A stretch of 64,000 nt of DNA from Flavobacterium circumlabens (GCF_004345565.1 NZ_SLWA01000001.1:1022701-1086700), one strand, 5' to 3'; shown: positions 43,882-55,444, counted from the first letter of the stretch. Numbers and translations: made by a program. The notes: a model not told the origin generated them from the sequence alone.

Positions 43882-44688
43882 ATGAAAGATAAGAGGATAT
43901 TATATGTATCATCTGAAGTCGTGCCTTATTTGGCTGAAAATGAGGTTTCCTTAATGTCTTATGACGTTCCGAAAATGATTAATGATCAGGGAGGACAGAT
44001 AAGAATTTTCATGCCAAGATATGGGAATATCAACGAAAGAAGACATCAGCTCCACGAAGTAATTAGACTTTCAGGAATGAATTTGGTAGTGAATGATTTA
44101 GATATGCCATTGATTATTAAGGTAGCTTCAATTCCGAAAGAAAGAATTCAGGTATATTTTATCGATAATGATGAATATTTTAAACGTAAGGCAACTTTTG
44201 CCGACGAAGAAGGGGTTTTGTATTCTGACAACGACGAGAGAGCTATCTTTTTTGCTAAAGGAGTTGTAGAAACAGTAAAAAAACTCAATTGGGTTCCTGA
44301 TATTATTCACGTTCATGGGTGGTTAGCAGCTATGCTTCCGATTTACATGAAGCATTATTACAAAAATGAAGCTTTGTTTTCTGAAACCAAAATTGTGACC
44401 TCTGTTTACGGTCAGTCTTTTGATGAAAATCTGGATTTAGAAATGATTAATAAAGTGAAGTTTGATGGTGTTCCGCATGACGCTATAGCGGATTTGGAAG
44501 TGCCAAATTACGAAAACGTGCTAAAGGCGAGCATCTTGCATTCTGATGCCGTAATTATCGCATCACCAAACGTATCTTCAAGTTTAACAAAATTTATAGA
44601 ATCTTCAGGAAAACCTTTTTTACCTTTCGCCACGAAAGATGCATTCGCAGAAGCGTATACAAATTTCTACAAAAGTATGGGTCTTTAA
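43882..44688 (+). CDS. Short glycogen/starch synthase-like protein
   Basis: 268 residues, about half of a GT5 glycogen synthase. It keeps the N-terminal Rossmann features (RILYVSSEVVPY, IRIFMPRYGNI, DIIHVHGWLAAMLPIYMKHYY) but lacks the ADP-glucose-binding KxGGL loop (here LAENEVSLMSYD) and the whole C-terminal catalytic domain; it ends cleanly at KSMGL. So a true glycogen synthase activity is unlikely. The gene is intact and conserved-looking, first of a unit with DUF4270 and glmS. Possible role as a sugar-nucleotide sensor or adaptor is inference. Confidence 0.78.
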   Translation: MKDKRILYVSSEVVPYLAENEVSLMSYDVPKMINDQGGQIRIFMPRYGNINERRHQLHEVIRLSGMNLVVNDLDMPLIIKVASIPKERIQVYFIDNDEYFKRKATFADEEGVLYSDNDERAIFFAKGVVETVKKLNWVPDIIHVHGWLAAMLPIYMKHYYKNEALFSETKIVTSVYGQSFDENLDLEMINKVKFDGVPHDAIADLEVPNYENVLKASILHSDAVIIASPNVSSSLTKFIESSGKPFLPFATKDAFAEAYTNFYKSMGL

Positions 44689-44709
44689 ATTTTAACATTA
44701 TTATAAAAC

Positions 44710-46311
44710 ATGTATAATACTTCTTTTTTTAAGAAAATTCTATTAATAGCAACGGTTGTTCTTTTATATTCTTGTGACAAAGATTTTAACGCCATTGGTG
44801 ATAATTTGATTGGTGATGACCATTTCGGATTAGAACCTGAGAAATATGATGTTGTGGCTTACGATCAGGAAATTTCCCCAATTCAGTCAAACGGATTGGT
44901 AAATAATGCTTTGGGTATTTATGATGATAAGGTTTTTGGAGCCAGAACCGCAAGTTTTGCTACTCAGGTTTCACTTGAAAGTTACGCCCCGTCTATTGGT
45001 GCGGAACCGCAAATAGTAAGTGTTCAGCTTACTATACCTTATTTTAGTCATGCCATAAGTACAAATGATAAGGGAGATACTACATATGTATTGGATTCTA
45101 TTTACGGAAAGCCTGAAGATAAGCTTATTAAATTGAGTGTTTATGAATCGGGAGTTCAGATGCGATCTTCTTATTTTGATAATGGGTCTCAGTTTCCGCA
45201 GTTATATTATACGAATCAAAATGCCGATTTTGACAAATTTAAAATAGAAAACCCAACGCCGGATGGTGGTATTAAACGTTTGAATAATAGTAAGAATGTT
45301 AAAGCAGAGAATGATGAGTTTTATTTTAACCCAACGGAACTTAAGGATGTAACTAAAGATGAAAAGACGGGTGTTGAAACGACAACCCGATTTGCTCCGC
45401 AAATGCGTTTAAATCTGGATAAGACGTTTTTTCAAACTAAAATATTAAATGCGTCTGCTTCAGTGCTTTCTGCAAGCGATGTTTTTCAGCAATATTTTAA
45501 AGGGTTGTATTTTAAGGTCGAAAAATCAGGATCCAGTGCAGGTAATATGGCTTTAATGGATTTTTCTAAAGGTAAGATTACCATAAAATATACAGCTAAA
45601 ACTGATATTACAACCGATGCAGAGACAGTAAGAGAGGATAGGTCTTTAGTGATTAACCTAACAGGTACAACGGCCAGTTTACTGGATGATGTTAAGACAC
45701 CTGCCTATCAAACTGCGCTTACAGATCAAAATAAAACAGATGGTGATGAGTCTCTTTATTTGAAAGGCGGTCAGGGATCACTTGCTGTTATTGAGCTTAA
45801 TGCTTTTGGTTCGAAACTGACAGAAATCAGAAATAATAAATGGCTGGTTAATGAGGCTAATTTAGTTTTTCATATTGATACCGATAAAATGGCCGGCGTT
45901 TACGAATCTAAGAGGGTTTATTTGTATGATTTAACCAATAATGTTCCTGTTTTAGATTATTTGACAGATGGAACCGGTAGTGGAGCGGCACTTGGAAAAG
46001 TGATTTATAGCGGTATAATTAATATCGACGCTACAAGTAAAAGAGGTACAACTTATAAAATTAGATTAACAGATCATATTCGAAATATTATAAAAACCAC
46101 TACAGCAGTTAATGTTAAATTAGGTTTAGTTGTTTCAGGAGATATAAACACGGTGGCTTCAAATAAATTACAATTGAAAAACACCGTTATTACAGATGCA
46201 CCAAGAGCATCAGTTTTGAGTCCGTTAGGAACCATATTATTTGGAGGGAAATCTACAGTTCCGGAAAATAAAAGACTGAAGCTTGAAGTTTACTACACGA
46301 AACCAAATTAA
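44710..46311 (+). CDS. DUF4270 lipoprotein
   Basis: 533 residues. Lipoprotein leader ends VLLYSC (Cys22) followed by DKDFNAIG, fitting the export signal of Bacteroidetes lipoproteins. DUF4270 block: VVAYDQEISPIQSNGLVNNALGIYDDKVFGARTASFATQVSL. Long beta-rich body. The family is Bacteroidetes-specific; role unknown. 21 bp after the GT5-like gene and 9 bp before glmS, so it belongs to the same operon. Envelope located. Confidence 0.87.
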   Translation: MYNTSFFKKILLIATVVLLYSCDKDFNAIGDNLIGDDHFGLEPEKYDVVAYDQEISPIQSNGLVNNALGIYDDKVFGARTASFATQVSLESYAPSIGAEPQIVSVQLTIPYFSHAISTNDKGDTTYVLDSIYGKPEDKLIKLSVYESGVQMRSSYFDNGSQFPQLYYTNQNADFDKFKIENPTPDGGIKRLNNSKNVKAENDEFYFNPTELKDVTKDEKTGVETTTRFAPQMRLNLDKTFFQTKILNASASVLSASDVFQQYFKGLYFKVEKSGSSAGNMALMDFSKGKITIKYTAKTDITTDAETVREDRSLVINLTGTTASLLDDVKTPAYQTALTDQNKTDGDESLYLKGGQGSLAVIELNAFGSKLTEIRNNKWLVNEANLVFHIDTDKMAGVYESKRVYLYDLTNNVPVLDYLTDGTGSGAALGKVIYSGIINIDATSKRGTTYKIRLTDHIRNIIKTTTAVNVKLGLVVSGDINTVASNKLQLKNTVITDAPRASVLSPLGTILFGGKSTVPENKRLKLEVYYTKPN

Positions 46312-46320
46312 TAAATATAT

Positions 46321-48171
46321 ATGTGTGGAATTGTTGGATATATAGGTCACAGAGAGGCTTATCCCATTATTATAAAGGGATTAAAGCGTCTTGAATACAG
46401 AGGATATGATAGTGCGGGTGTCATGTTATATGATACAGAATCAGGTATAAAACTTTGTAAGACAAAAGGAAAAGTTTCAGATCTTGAAGCTAAGGCAGAT
46501 AATGATTTAACTATAAATGGATCTATAGGGATTGGTCATACACGTTGGGCAACTCACGGGGTTCCGAATGATGTGAATTCTCATCCTCATCTTTCGAATT
46601 CGGGAGAACTGGTAATTATTCATAATGGAATTATTGAAAATTATGCTCCTCTTAAAGAAGAGTTGATTAAAAGAGGATATACTTTTAAATCTGATACAGA
46701 TACAGAAGTACTGATAAATTTAATCGAAGAAGTTCAAAAGAAAGAAGGAATTAAGTTAGGTAAAGCAGTTCAGATTGCTTTAAATCAGGTTGTAGGCGCA
46801 TACGCAATTGCAGTATTCGATAAGAAAAATCCAAATGAAATTGTTGCTGCAAGATTAGGCAGCCCTTTGGCTATTGGTGTTGGAGAAGGAGAATTTTTTA
46901 TTGCTTCTGATGCTTCGCCTTTTATTGAATATACTTCAAATGCTATTTACCTGGAAGATGGTGAGATGGCAAATATCAGATTGCACAAGCCTCTTAAAGT
47001 TAGAAAAATAAAAGATGATTCTTTGGTAGACCCTTATATTCAGGAACTTCAAATGAATTTGGAGCAAATCGAAAAAGGGGGTTATGATCATTTTATGCTT
47101 AAAGAAATATATGAGCAGCCAAGTGTAATTAAGGATACTTACAGAGGAAGACTTAATGCCAATAAAGGAATTGTTCAGATGGCCGGTGTTGAGGATAATA
47201 TTGAAAAATTCCTGAATGCTAAACGGATTCTGATTGTTGCCTGTGGAACTTCATGGCATGCAGGTTTGGTAGCTGAATATGTTTTTGAAGAGTTTACACG
47301 TATTCCGGTAGAAGTAGAATACGCGTCTGAATTCAGGTACCGTAATCCAATTATAAATAAAGATGATATAGTTATTGCTATTTCTCAATCCGGAGAAACA
47401 GCCGATACTATGGCAGCTATTAAATTGGCAAAAGAAAATGGAGCCTTTGTATTTGGAGTTTGTAATGTCGTGGGTTCTTCTATTTCAAGAGAAAGTCATG
47501 CAGGTGCTTACACCCATGCAGGTCCTGAAATTGGGGTAGCTTCAACAAAAGCATTTACAACACAAATTACAGTCTTAACAATGATCGCTTTGAGATTAGG
47601 TAAGGCTAAGGGGACATTATCAAATACAGATTATCACACATACTTGCAAGAATTAGAAATAATTCCTGAAAAAGTAGCTGAGGCACTGGAAACAAATGAC
47701 AGAGCAAAAGAAATCGCTGCGGCCTTTAAAGATGCTCCAAACTGTTTGTATTTAGGACGTGGTTATAATTTCCCGGTTGCTCTTGAAGGGGCGCTGAAAC
47801 TTAAAGAGATCTCTTATATTCATGCTGAAGGATATCCTGCAGCTGAAATGAAACACGGGCCGATTGCTCTTATTGATGAACACATGCCGGTTATTGTTAT
47901 TGCACCTAAACAAGGTCATTATGATAAAATTGTAAGTAACATTCAGGAGATAAAATCAAGAAGCGGTAAAATTATCGCTGTTGTGACCAAAGGCGATACT
48001 CAGGTTAGAGAATTAGCCGATTATGTAATTGAGATCCCGGAGACCTCAGATGCATTGTCACCGTTAATTACAACTATACCTTTACAGTTGCTTTCTTATC
48101 ACATAGCTGTCATGAGAGGTTGTAATGTAGATCAGCCACGTAATTTGGCGAAATCGGTTACTGTAGAATAA
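46321..48171 (+). CDS. glmS: Glutamine-fructose-6-phosphate aminotransferase
   Basis: 616 residues. Makes glucosamine-6-phosphate, first step to UDP-GlcNAc for peptidoglycan and LPS. Cys2 becomes the N-terminal nucleophile of the glutaminase domain (MCGIVGYIGHREAYPI). Two SIS domains follow (AISQSGETADTMAAI, EGYPAAEMKHGPIALID), ending PRNLAKSVTVE. Nine bases after the DUF4270 stop, so translated from the same mRNA; own terminator follows. No glmS ribozyme seen, as expected in this phylum. Confidence 0.97.
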   Translation: MCGIVGYIGHREAYPIIIKGLKRLEYRGYDSAGVMLYDTESGIKLCKTKGKVSDLEAKADNDLTINGSIGIGHTRWATHGVPNDVNSHPHLSNSGELVIIHNGIIENYAPLKEELIKRGYTFKSDTDTEVLINLIEEVQKKEGIKLGKAVQIALNQVVGAYAIAVFDKKNPNEIVAARLGSPLAIGVGEGEFFIASDASPFIEYTSNAIYLEDGEMANIRLHKPLKVRKIKDDSLVDPYIQELQMNLEQIEKGGYDHFMLKEIYEQPSVIKDTYRGRLNANKGIVQMAGVEDNIEKFLNAKRILIVACGTSWHAGLVAEYVFEEFTRIPVEVEYASEFRYRNPIINKDDIVIAISQSGETADTMAAIKLAKENGAFVFGVCNVVGSSISRESHAGAYTHAGPEIGVASTKAFTTQITVLTMIALRLGKAKGTLSNTDYHTYLQELEIIPEKVAEALETNDRAKEIAAAFKDAPNCLYLGRGYNFPVALEGALKLKEISYIHAEGYPAAEMKHGPIALIDEHMPVIVIAPKQGHYDKIVSNIQEIKSRSGKIIAVVTKGDTQVRELADYVIEIPETSDALSPLITTIPLQLLSYHIAVMRGCNVDQPRNLAKSVTVE

Positions 48172-48196
48172 CATACTTAAAATATAATAGTTTTAG

Positions 48197-48225
48197 AAAA
48201 AGCGAGATTTAGTCTCGCTTTTTTT
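48197..48225 (+). terminator. Terminator of glmS
   Basis: AAAAAGCGAGA (48197-48207) / TCTCGCTTTTT (48213-48223), T run to 48225. The same hairpin word recurs at 48917. Confidence 0.88.
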
Positions 48226-48310
48226 ATGACCGTTTTTTTTGTTAACATTTTTCTTGTAAGGATTCATTTAATGGTTAATTTCGCCGCTTAAAACAATAAA
48301 TTGTAAAAAG

Positions 48311-48820
48311 ATGAAAGGAATGATTACGGCATTATTTTTAGTAATGACTATAGCTGGTTTTTCTCAGCAATTAACCTATAGAAGTGGTGGAACTGTTTAT
48401 GAAGGAGAGAACAAATTATCATCCGATCAGGTGAGATCCGTTTTGAATAGTAACAGGGAAGCATTATCTCTTTACAATGCCGGGCGAAACAAAAAAACAT
48501 GGGGGAATGTCCTTTTTTATGGTGGAACCAGTCTTGTGATTGCCAATTTGATTGTCGGTTTAACCAAAGATGACACTACAGTCACCTATCCCGGAAACGG
48601 ATACAATCCTTCGATTCAGTCTAAGCCAACCAGTTTTACAGCTGCAATTATTGGAGGTGCAATGATTATCGCCTCGATTCCAATTAAAATTGGTTATCCA
48701 AAAAAGATTAAATCAGCTATTGCGAAATATAATGACGGTTTGGCGGAACAATATAAACCGGGGCCTAAAACCACTTTGGTGGCAAGTGCCAATCAAATTG
48801 GTCTTAAAATTGAATTTTAA
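48311..48820 (+). CDS. Exported or membrane hypothetical protein
   Basis: 169 residues. Signal peptide MKGMITALFLVMTIAGFSQ; then LTYRSGGTVYEGENKLSSDQVRSVLNSNREALSLYNAGRNKKTWGN, one hydrophobic segment (VLFYGGTSLVIANLIVGL), a polar loop, and a second (AAIIGGAMIIASIPIKIGY). The short N-terminal motif and paired membrane segments recall small exported Flavobacterium proteins of unknown function. Has its own terminator downstream. Confidence 0.75.
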   Translation: MKGMITALFLVMTIAGFSQQLTYRSGGTVYEGENKLSSDQVRSVLNSNREALSLYNAGRNKKTWGNVLFYGGTSLVIANLIVGLTKDDTTVTYPGNGYNPSIQSKPTSFTAAIIGGAMIIASIPIKIGYPKKIKSAIAKYNDGLAEQYKPGPKTTLVASANQIGLKIEF

Positions 48821-49197
48821 GCTAATTTATTAGTCTTTAATGATTTATCCAAAAGAGTAATTATTAGTATTATATATTGCCTCCAATAAGGAAATAGGTG
48901 AGTTGCAGCGAATGTTAAAAAAGTGAGATTTAGGTCTCGCTTTTTTTTATTATCAGATTTTTTTTCTTAGGCCTGTATTTTTAGTAAATCCGCAATTTTT
49001 CCTTCAAAAATAATATGTATGCATAGTAATTGAGATAGGGAAGGTTTGATATTTGATTTTAATTTAATAAAACTCATTGAGGAATAGTTAAAATATAACT
49101 TAAAAACTTGGTAAATATGAATTTTATTTAACGTTTTTTTATACATATTAAAATTATTTGTATTTTGGTAGGATAAACTAACAAAAAAACCAACCAA
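48821..49197. other. 377-bp gap with terminator and promoter region
   Basis: Holds the hairpin at 48917-48948 and an A+T-rich stretch before the TonB receptor, with a near -7 word (GTATTTTG, around 49159) 30 bp before the ATG. An open frame on the minus strand at 48967-49197 has no coding features. Confidence 0.5.
48917..48948 (+). terminator. Terminator, second copy of the GCGAGA hairpin
   Basis: AAAAAAGTGAGA (48917-48928) / TCTCGC (48935-48940) and T run; differs from the glmS terminator by one base in the stem and one in the loop. Confidence 0.8.
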
Positions 49198-52017
49198 ATG
49201 AGAGTCTATTTGCTAATTATGTTGTTTTTCTGCGGAATTTCCTTTGCGCAGAATACAATTACTGGTTCTGTTACCGATAGTAACAAACAATCTATTCCAG
49301 GTGCCAATGTTAATGTTGTCGGAAGTTCCACCGGAGCTTCTACTGATTTTGACGGTACTTTTAAACTAAGCACATCTGCCAAACCGCCTTTTGCTATTAA
49401 AGTATCGGCTGTGGGTTTTGAAACAAAAACGATTAATGTTACATCGTTAAATCAAAATCTGGATGTTGTCTTAAAAAGTGAAGAAACTAAATTAGATGAA
49501 ATTGTCGTTTCGGCATCCAGAACTCCTGAACGAGTACTGGAATCTCCGGTTACTATTGAAAGAATGGGAATTCAGGATATTAAAAAGACCGCTTCACCTA
49601 CTTTTTATGATGGTTTGGAAAACCTGAAAGAGGTACAGATGAATACCAGTAGTATGTCTTTTAAATCAATCAATACAAGAGGTTTTGCTACCGTAGCCAA
49701 TACTCGTTTTATGCAATTGGTTGATGGAATGGATAATTCGTCTCCACTTCTGAATTTTGTTTTAGGAAACTTGATTGGTGTTTCGGAAATAGATGTTCAA
49801 AGTGTTGAGTTGCTGCCAGGTGCATCTTCTGCTTTGTATGGGGCGAATGCTTTTAACGGAATTTTATTTATGAATAGTAAAAGTCCATTCATTTATCAGG
49901 GTGTATCTGCTTATTTTAAATATGGAGTGACGTCGCAAGAAGCTGCAGGTACCAATAATTACTATGATTTAGGGGTGAGATTTTCGCATGCTTTTAATAA
50001 GTATTTTGCGGCTAAAGCAAACTTTACGTATATGCAGGCTACAGATTGGTATGCCACAAATTATAATGACAAAACAATTAGCGGAATCGATAGAAGTAAT
50101 ATCAATTACGATGGAATAAATGTATATGGAGATGAAGTTTCGACAAATATAAAAGGAGTTGGTCAGTCTCTGGCTACTTTAGGTTTGATTCCTGCTGCTG
50201 CTGTAAATTTATTGCCTAATACCAATGTCAGCAGAACAGGTTATAATGAAGTTGATCTTACCAATAACAAAGCAGGAAATACTAAAATTGATTTTTCATT
50301 GCATGGAAGACCTTTTGGTGATGAAAGATTAGAAATTATCTGGCAAAGTAAATTCGGTACCGGAAATGCTGTTTACCAGGGAGCCAACAGATATTATTTA
50401 AATGACTTTTTTATGCAGCAGCATAAAATAGAACTTAAAGGAAAGAATTTTTTCGTGAGAGGATATACCACTTCAGAAGACGGCGGACATTCTTATGATA
50501 TGGTTTTTACAGGGATCAATGTCAATAGAAAATGGAAAGACGATAAAACCTGGTTTGGTCAATATGCTGGAGCCTATGTTCAGTCTACTTTAGCCGGAAT
50601 GACGCCGGAAAATGCTCATGCTGCCGCGAGAGCAACGGCAGATACGGGTCGGTTTTTACCTGGAACAATGGCTTTTAAAAATGCTTTCAGTCAGGTAATT
50701 GCTGATGAAAGTGTGCTAACAGGTTCAAAGCTGGTTGATAATTCGAGAATCTATCATTCAGATGCAAATTATAATTTTAAAGACATCATAAAATTTGCTG
50801 AAATTCAGGTAGGGGGATCTTTTAGATTGTATGAGTTAAATTCTCACGGCAGAATCTATACTGATGCCGATGGTCCTATTAATTATAATGAATATGGAGC
50901 CTATACGCAATTGGCGAAAAAATTTATGGACGAAAGACTGAAGTTTACCGGGTCTATTCGTTATGATAAATCAAAAAATTTCGATGGAAATTTTTCTCCT
51001 AGATTATCTCTTGTTTATTCTGCAGGAGAAAGAAAGAATCATAATTTCAGAGGTTCGTTCCAAACTGGTTTTAGAAACCCATCCACTCAGGATCAATATA
51101 TAGGATTTAATGTAGGGAGTGCTGTATTGTTAGGTTCTGCACCTGATAACTTAGCACGCTACAGAGAGACATTGCCTGTTTCTACAGCTGCCGGTCAGGG
51201 TTTTGCAGGCGGTACAACAGTGGTAATGGACGGTTTAAAAGCCTATGGTAATTCATATACGGCAAGTTCCGTGAATGCTTTTAGTGCATTGGCAGGAAGT
51301 AACCCTGTGGCCGGTGCTGCATTGCTTAAAAAGACCAACGTAAATTATGTGAAACCGGAAGAGGTTAAGGCATTTGAACTTGGGTACCGTTCTTTTGTTA
51401 AAGATGTTTCTATAGATCTTAACGCTTATTACAATGTATATAATAATTTTATTGGTAATCTGAATGTAGTTGCGCCGTATTACGGTACAGCACAAGATGC
51501 GCCTAGTCCAACAAATGCTGGTGCGACAACATTGCATGCACTTCAAAACGGAAATTACAGAGCCTATCAGTTGTACACCAATACAGATGTTGAAATTAAA
51601 TCATTTGGATTCGGAGCAGGTCTCTCTAAGAAAATAATTGCAAATTTTGAATTAGGAGTAAATTATAATTACGCTCAATTTGATTTTGATAAAGCAAAAG
51701 ACCCAAGTTTTGAAGCTGGATTTAATACACCAAAACACAGAGTTAAGGTGTCTCTTGGTAATGAGAGATTATTTGAAAATTTCGGATTTAATATTAGCGG
51801 AAGATGGAATAGTGAATATACTTGGGAATCAAGTTTTGCTGATGGTATAATTGAGTCAGCTACGGTAATCGATGCCCAGATCAATTATGGAATTCCAAAA
51901 TTAAAATCAGTTTTTAAATTAGGAGCTTCAAACATTGGAGGAAAAGAATATGCTCAGGTAATTGGTGCCGGATTAATTGGTCAGCAATATTTTGCTTCCT
52001 GGACAATCAATCCTTAA
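49198..52017 (+). CDS. TonB-dependent receptor with CarboxypepD_reg-like domain
   Basis: 939 residues. Signal peptide (MRVYLLIMLFFCGISFAQ), a carboxypeptidase-regulatory-like beta domain (about 20-95, ITGSVTDSNKQSIPGANVNV), plug (about 110-230, LPGASSALYGANAFNGIL) and a 22-strand barrel. No SusD partner; the next gene is an SGNH-hydrolase lipoprotein 85 bp downstream. Outer-membrane importer of unknown substrate; the barrel has many Tyr/Asn loops. The pairing with an esterase suggests lipids or acylated sugars (inference). Confidence 0.93.
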   Translation: MRVYLLIMLFFCGISFAQNTITGSVTDSNKQSIPGANVNVVGSSTGASTDFDGTFKLSTSAKPPFAIKVSAVGFETKTINVTSLNQNLDVVLKSEETKLDEIVVSASRTPERVLESPVTIERMGIQDIKKTASPTFYDGLENLKEVQMNTSSMSFKSINTRGFATVANTRFMQLVDGMDNSSPLLNFVLGNLIGVSEIDVQSVELLPGASSALYGANAFNGILFMNSKSPFIYQGVSAYFKYGVTSQEAAGTNNYYDLGVRFSHAFNKYFAAKANFTYMQATDWYATNYNDKTISGIDRSNINYDGINVYGDEVSTNIKGVGQSLATLGLIPAAAVNLLPNTNVSRTGYNEVDLTNNKAGNTKIDFSLHGRPFGDERLEIIWQSKFGTGNAVYQGANRYYLNDFFMQQHKIELKGKNFFVRGYTTSEDGGHSYDMVFTGINVNRKWKDDKTWFGQYAGAYVQSTLAGMTPENAHAAARATADTGRFLPGTMAFKNAFSQVIADESVLTGSKLVDNSRIYHSDANYNFKDIIKFAEIQVGGSFRLYELNSHGRIYTDADGPINYNEYGAYTQLAKKFMDERLKFTGSIRYDKSKNFDGNFSPRLSLVYSAGERKNHNFRGSFQTGFRNPSTQDQYIGFNVGSAVLLGSAPDNLARYRETLPVSTAAGQGFAGGTTVVMDGLKAYGNSYTASSVNAFSALAGSNPVAGAALLKKTNVNYVKPEEVKAFELGYRSFVKDVSIDLNAYYNVYNNFIGNLNVVAPYYGTAQDAPSPTNAGATTLHALQNGNYRAYQLYTNTDVEIKSFGFGAGLSKKIIANFELGVNYNYAQFDFDKAKDPSFEAGFNTPKHRVKVSLGNERLFENFGFNISGRWNSEYTWESSFADGIIESATVIDAQINYGIPKLKSVFKLGASNIGGKEYAQVIGAGLIGQQYFASWTINP

Positions 52018-52102
52018 TCGAACGATTTTAAATAAAACAATTACATTATTTACTTTTCTAAAAGAAGAAATTAGAAAAGAATAATTTTAAAATATATAAA
52101 TT

Positions 52103-53692
52103 ATGAAAAAGAATTTAAAATGGCTTTTACTGGTTTCATTGACCTTTATGGCCTGTAATAGCGATGATGAAGCTGTAGTTGCAGATTCATCAGATGGAGC
52201 ACCTTTGACTGCCGGTACAGCAAATTTTTCTAAATATGTTGCTTTGGGGAATTCTCTGACTTCCGGTTTTAGTGATGGGGCTCTTTTTAAAAGAGGGCAG
52301 GAAGGGGCTTATACTAATATTATGGCGCAACAATTTAAATTAGTGGGTGGAGGAGATTTTAAAATTCCTTACACAAACGATAATGTTGGTGGACTGCTTT
52401 TTGGAGGGCAGGTAAATCCGGCTTTTGGTCCTAGATTGTATTTTAATAGTTCAGTGTCTGCAACTCATCCAAGTCCAACTGTTGATCCTGTTTCGGGAGT
52501 ATCAACGACAGAAGTGTTTAATGCGGCAGTTGCGGGTGGAGGGCCTTATAATAATACCGGAGTTCCAGGTGCTAAAAGTTTTCATTTGTTGTCACCTACT
52601 TATGGTGCAGCGGCTGGTTTAGCTAATGGAACAGCAAACCCTTATTATGTGCGTTTTGCTCCTAACGGAACTACTTCGGTATTGGCGTATGCAATGAGCC
52701 AGACACCTACATTTTTTTCTTTATGGATAGGAAATAATGATGTTTTAGGATATGCTACATCAGGGGGAGATGGTTCCAACCCAATTACTCCTGTAACTGG
52801 AGCTCCGGGTGTTGGTTTTGATGGTACTTATGGCGCATTAGTTACAACTTTAACTTCTTCGGGAGCAAAAGGTGTTGTGGCTAATATTCCTTATGTAACT
52901 TCAATTCCGTTTTTCAAAACTGTTCCTCACAATCCTTTATCGGTATCCCTTTTGGGTGCTGGAAATACGGCAGTTGGCGTAGCTACAGTCAATGCGCTTA
53001 ATGCACAATTGTATGGTCCGCTTAAAAATGCATTAACGTTTTTTGGAGCAGGTGACAGAATTAATTTATTATCAACTACTGCGTCAAATCCATTATTGAT
53101 AAAAGATGAGTCTTTAACTAATTTATCAGCACAGCTTACGGCGGCTTTTACGCCCACATTAGGTGCTCAGACAGCTGCTTTCTACGGTGCTGTTTTTGGA
53201 CAGGCACGTCAGGCTACTTCATCCGATTTGATTCTTTTAACAACTCAGTCTGCAATTGGTAAAGCGCCTACTGCGGCCAATTCAGGTGTTGGATTTGCTC
53301 CGCCGGCTCCCTTAGATAAATTTGGAATTACTTATCCTTTACAGGATAAATTTGTTTTGATTCCAACGGAAGTTGCTGAATTAAAAATAGCAACAGATTC
53401 TTATAATGCAATTATAAGATCGTTAGCAGACTCAAAAGGACTTGCATTTGTTGATGCTAATGCCTTCCTGGGGGAAATAGATAATGGTGGAATTCCTGCA
53501 AATGGCTATACACTTACTTCAACATTTATTTTTGGAGGGACTTTTTCTTTAGACGGGATTCATCCTTCTCCAAGAGGTTACGCTTTTATTGCTAATAAAT
53601 TCATTGAAGCCATTAATAAAAAATACGGTTCCAACTTAAAAGGAGTGAATGTGGGTAATTACCAGAACCTGTATCCCGCAAGTCTTCCGTAA
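52103..53692 (+). CDS. SGNH/GDSL-hydrolase-like lipoprotein
   Basis: 529 residues. Lipoprotein leader ends TFMAC (Cys18), then NSDDE, a surface-export type signal. SGNH blocks: FSKYVALGNSLTSG (Ser51, block I), LWIGNNDVLGYA (block III Asn) and SLDGIHPSPRGYAFIA (block V Asp-x-x-His). Between them a long Gly/Ala/Thr-rich region. Family members are esterases or lipases of the outer membrane. Follows the TonB receptor on the same strand and probably works with it. Substrate unknown. Confidence 0.88.
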   Translation: MKKNLKWLLLVSLTFMACNSDDEAVVADSSDGAPLTAGTANFSKYVALGNSLTSGFSDGALFKRGQEGAYTNIMAQQFKLVGGGDFKIPYTNDNVGGLLFGGQVNPAFGPRLYFNSSVSATHPSPTVDPVSGVSTTEVFNAAVAGGGPYNNTGVPGAKSFHLLSPTYGAAAGLANGTANPYYVRFAPNGTTSVLAYAMSQTPTFFSLWIGNNDVLGYATSGGDGSNPITPVTGAPGVGFDGTYGALVTTLTSSGAKGVVANIPYVTSIPFFKTVPHNPLSVSLLGAGNTAVGVATVNALNAQLYGPLKNALTFFGAGDRINLLSTTASNPLLIKDESLTNLSAQLTAAFTPTLGAQTAAFYGAVFGQARQATSSDLILLTTQSAIGKAPTAANSGVGFAPPAPLDKFGITYPLQDKFVLIPTEVAELKIATDSYNAIIRSLADSKGLAFVDANAFLGEIDNGGIPANGYTLTSTFIFGGTFSLDGIHPSPRGYAFIANKFIEAINKKYGSNLKGVNVGNYQNLYPASLP

Positions 53693-53834
53693 AGCCAATT
53701 TTTTTTAGTGAGAAAGCCACTCGTTTATAAAATGCAGTGGCTTTTTTATTTAACTAAAAAATTACCATTTTAGATATTTGGGACCTGAGTTTTAGGAATC
53801 AAACAAAAACATAGTATTTTTTCTAAAAAAAATA

Positions 53835-53864
53835 TTGATTTTATATTTTAAAAAATTATCTTTG
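53835..53864 (+). promoter_or_regulatory. Primary-sigma promoter of atpD-atpC
   Basis: TTG at 53835-53837, 19-bp spacer, TATCTTTG at 53857-53864; 62 bp before the atpD ATG. A full consensus match. Confidence 0.75.
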
Positions 53865-53922
53865 CGCTCTGAAAAAAGAGGTATTTTCGATAAACCTAAA
53901 TAGCTATTTAATAAATACATAA

Positions 53923-55437
<1,515 letters not shown>

Positions 55438-55444
55438 TCTGGTT

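Noticed and set aside
43882..44688. Considered a frameshifted full-length glycogen synthase
   Set aside because: The DNA directly after the stop is the DUF4270 gene and carries no remnant of a C-terminal GT5 domain in any frame.
48967..49197. 76-codon minus-strand frame in the gap before the TonB receptor
   Set aside because: A+T-rich by composition, Asn/Lys/Ile-dominated product, no family features, and it overlaps the expected promoter and a terminator.
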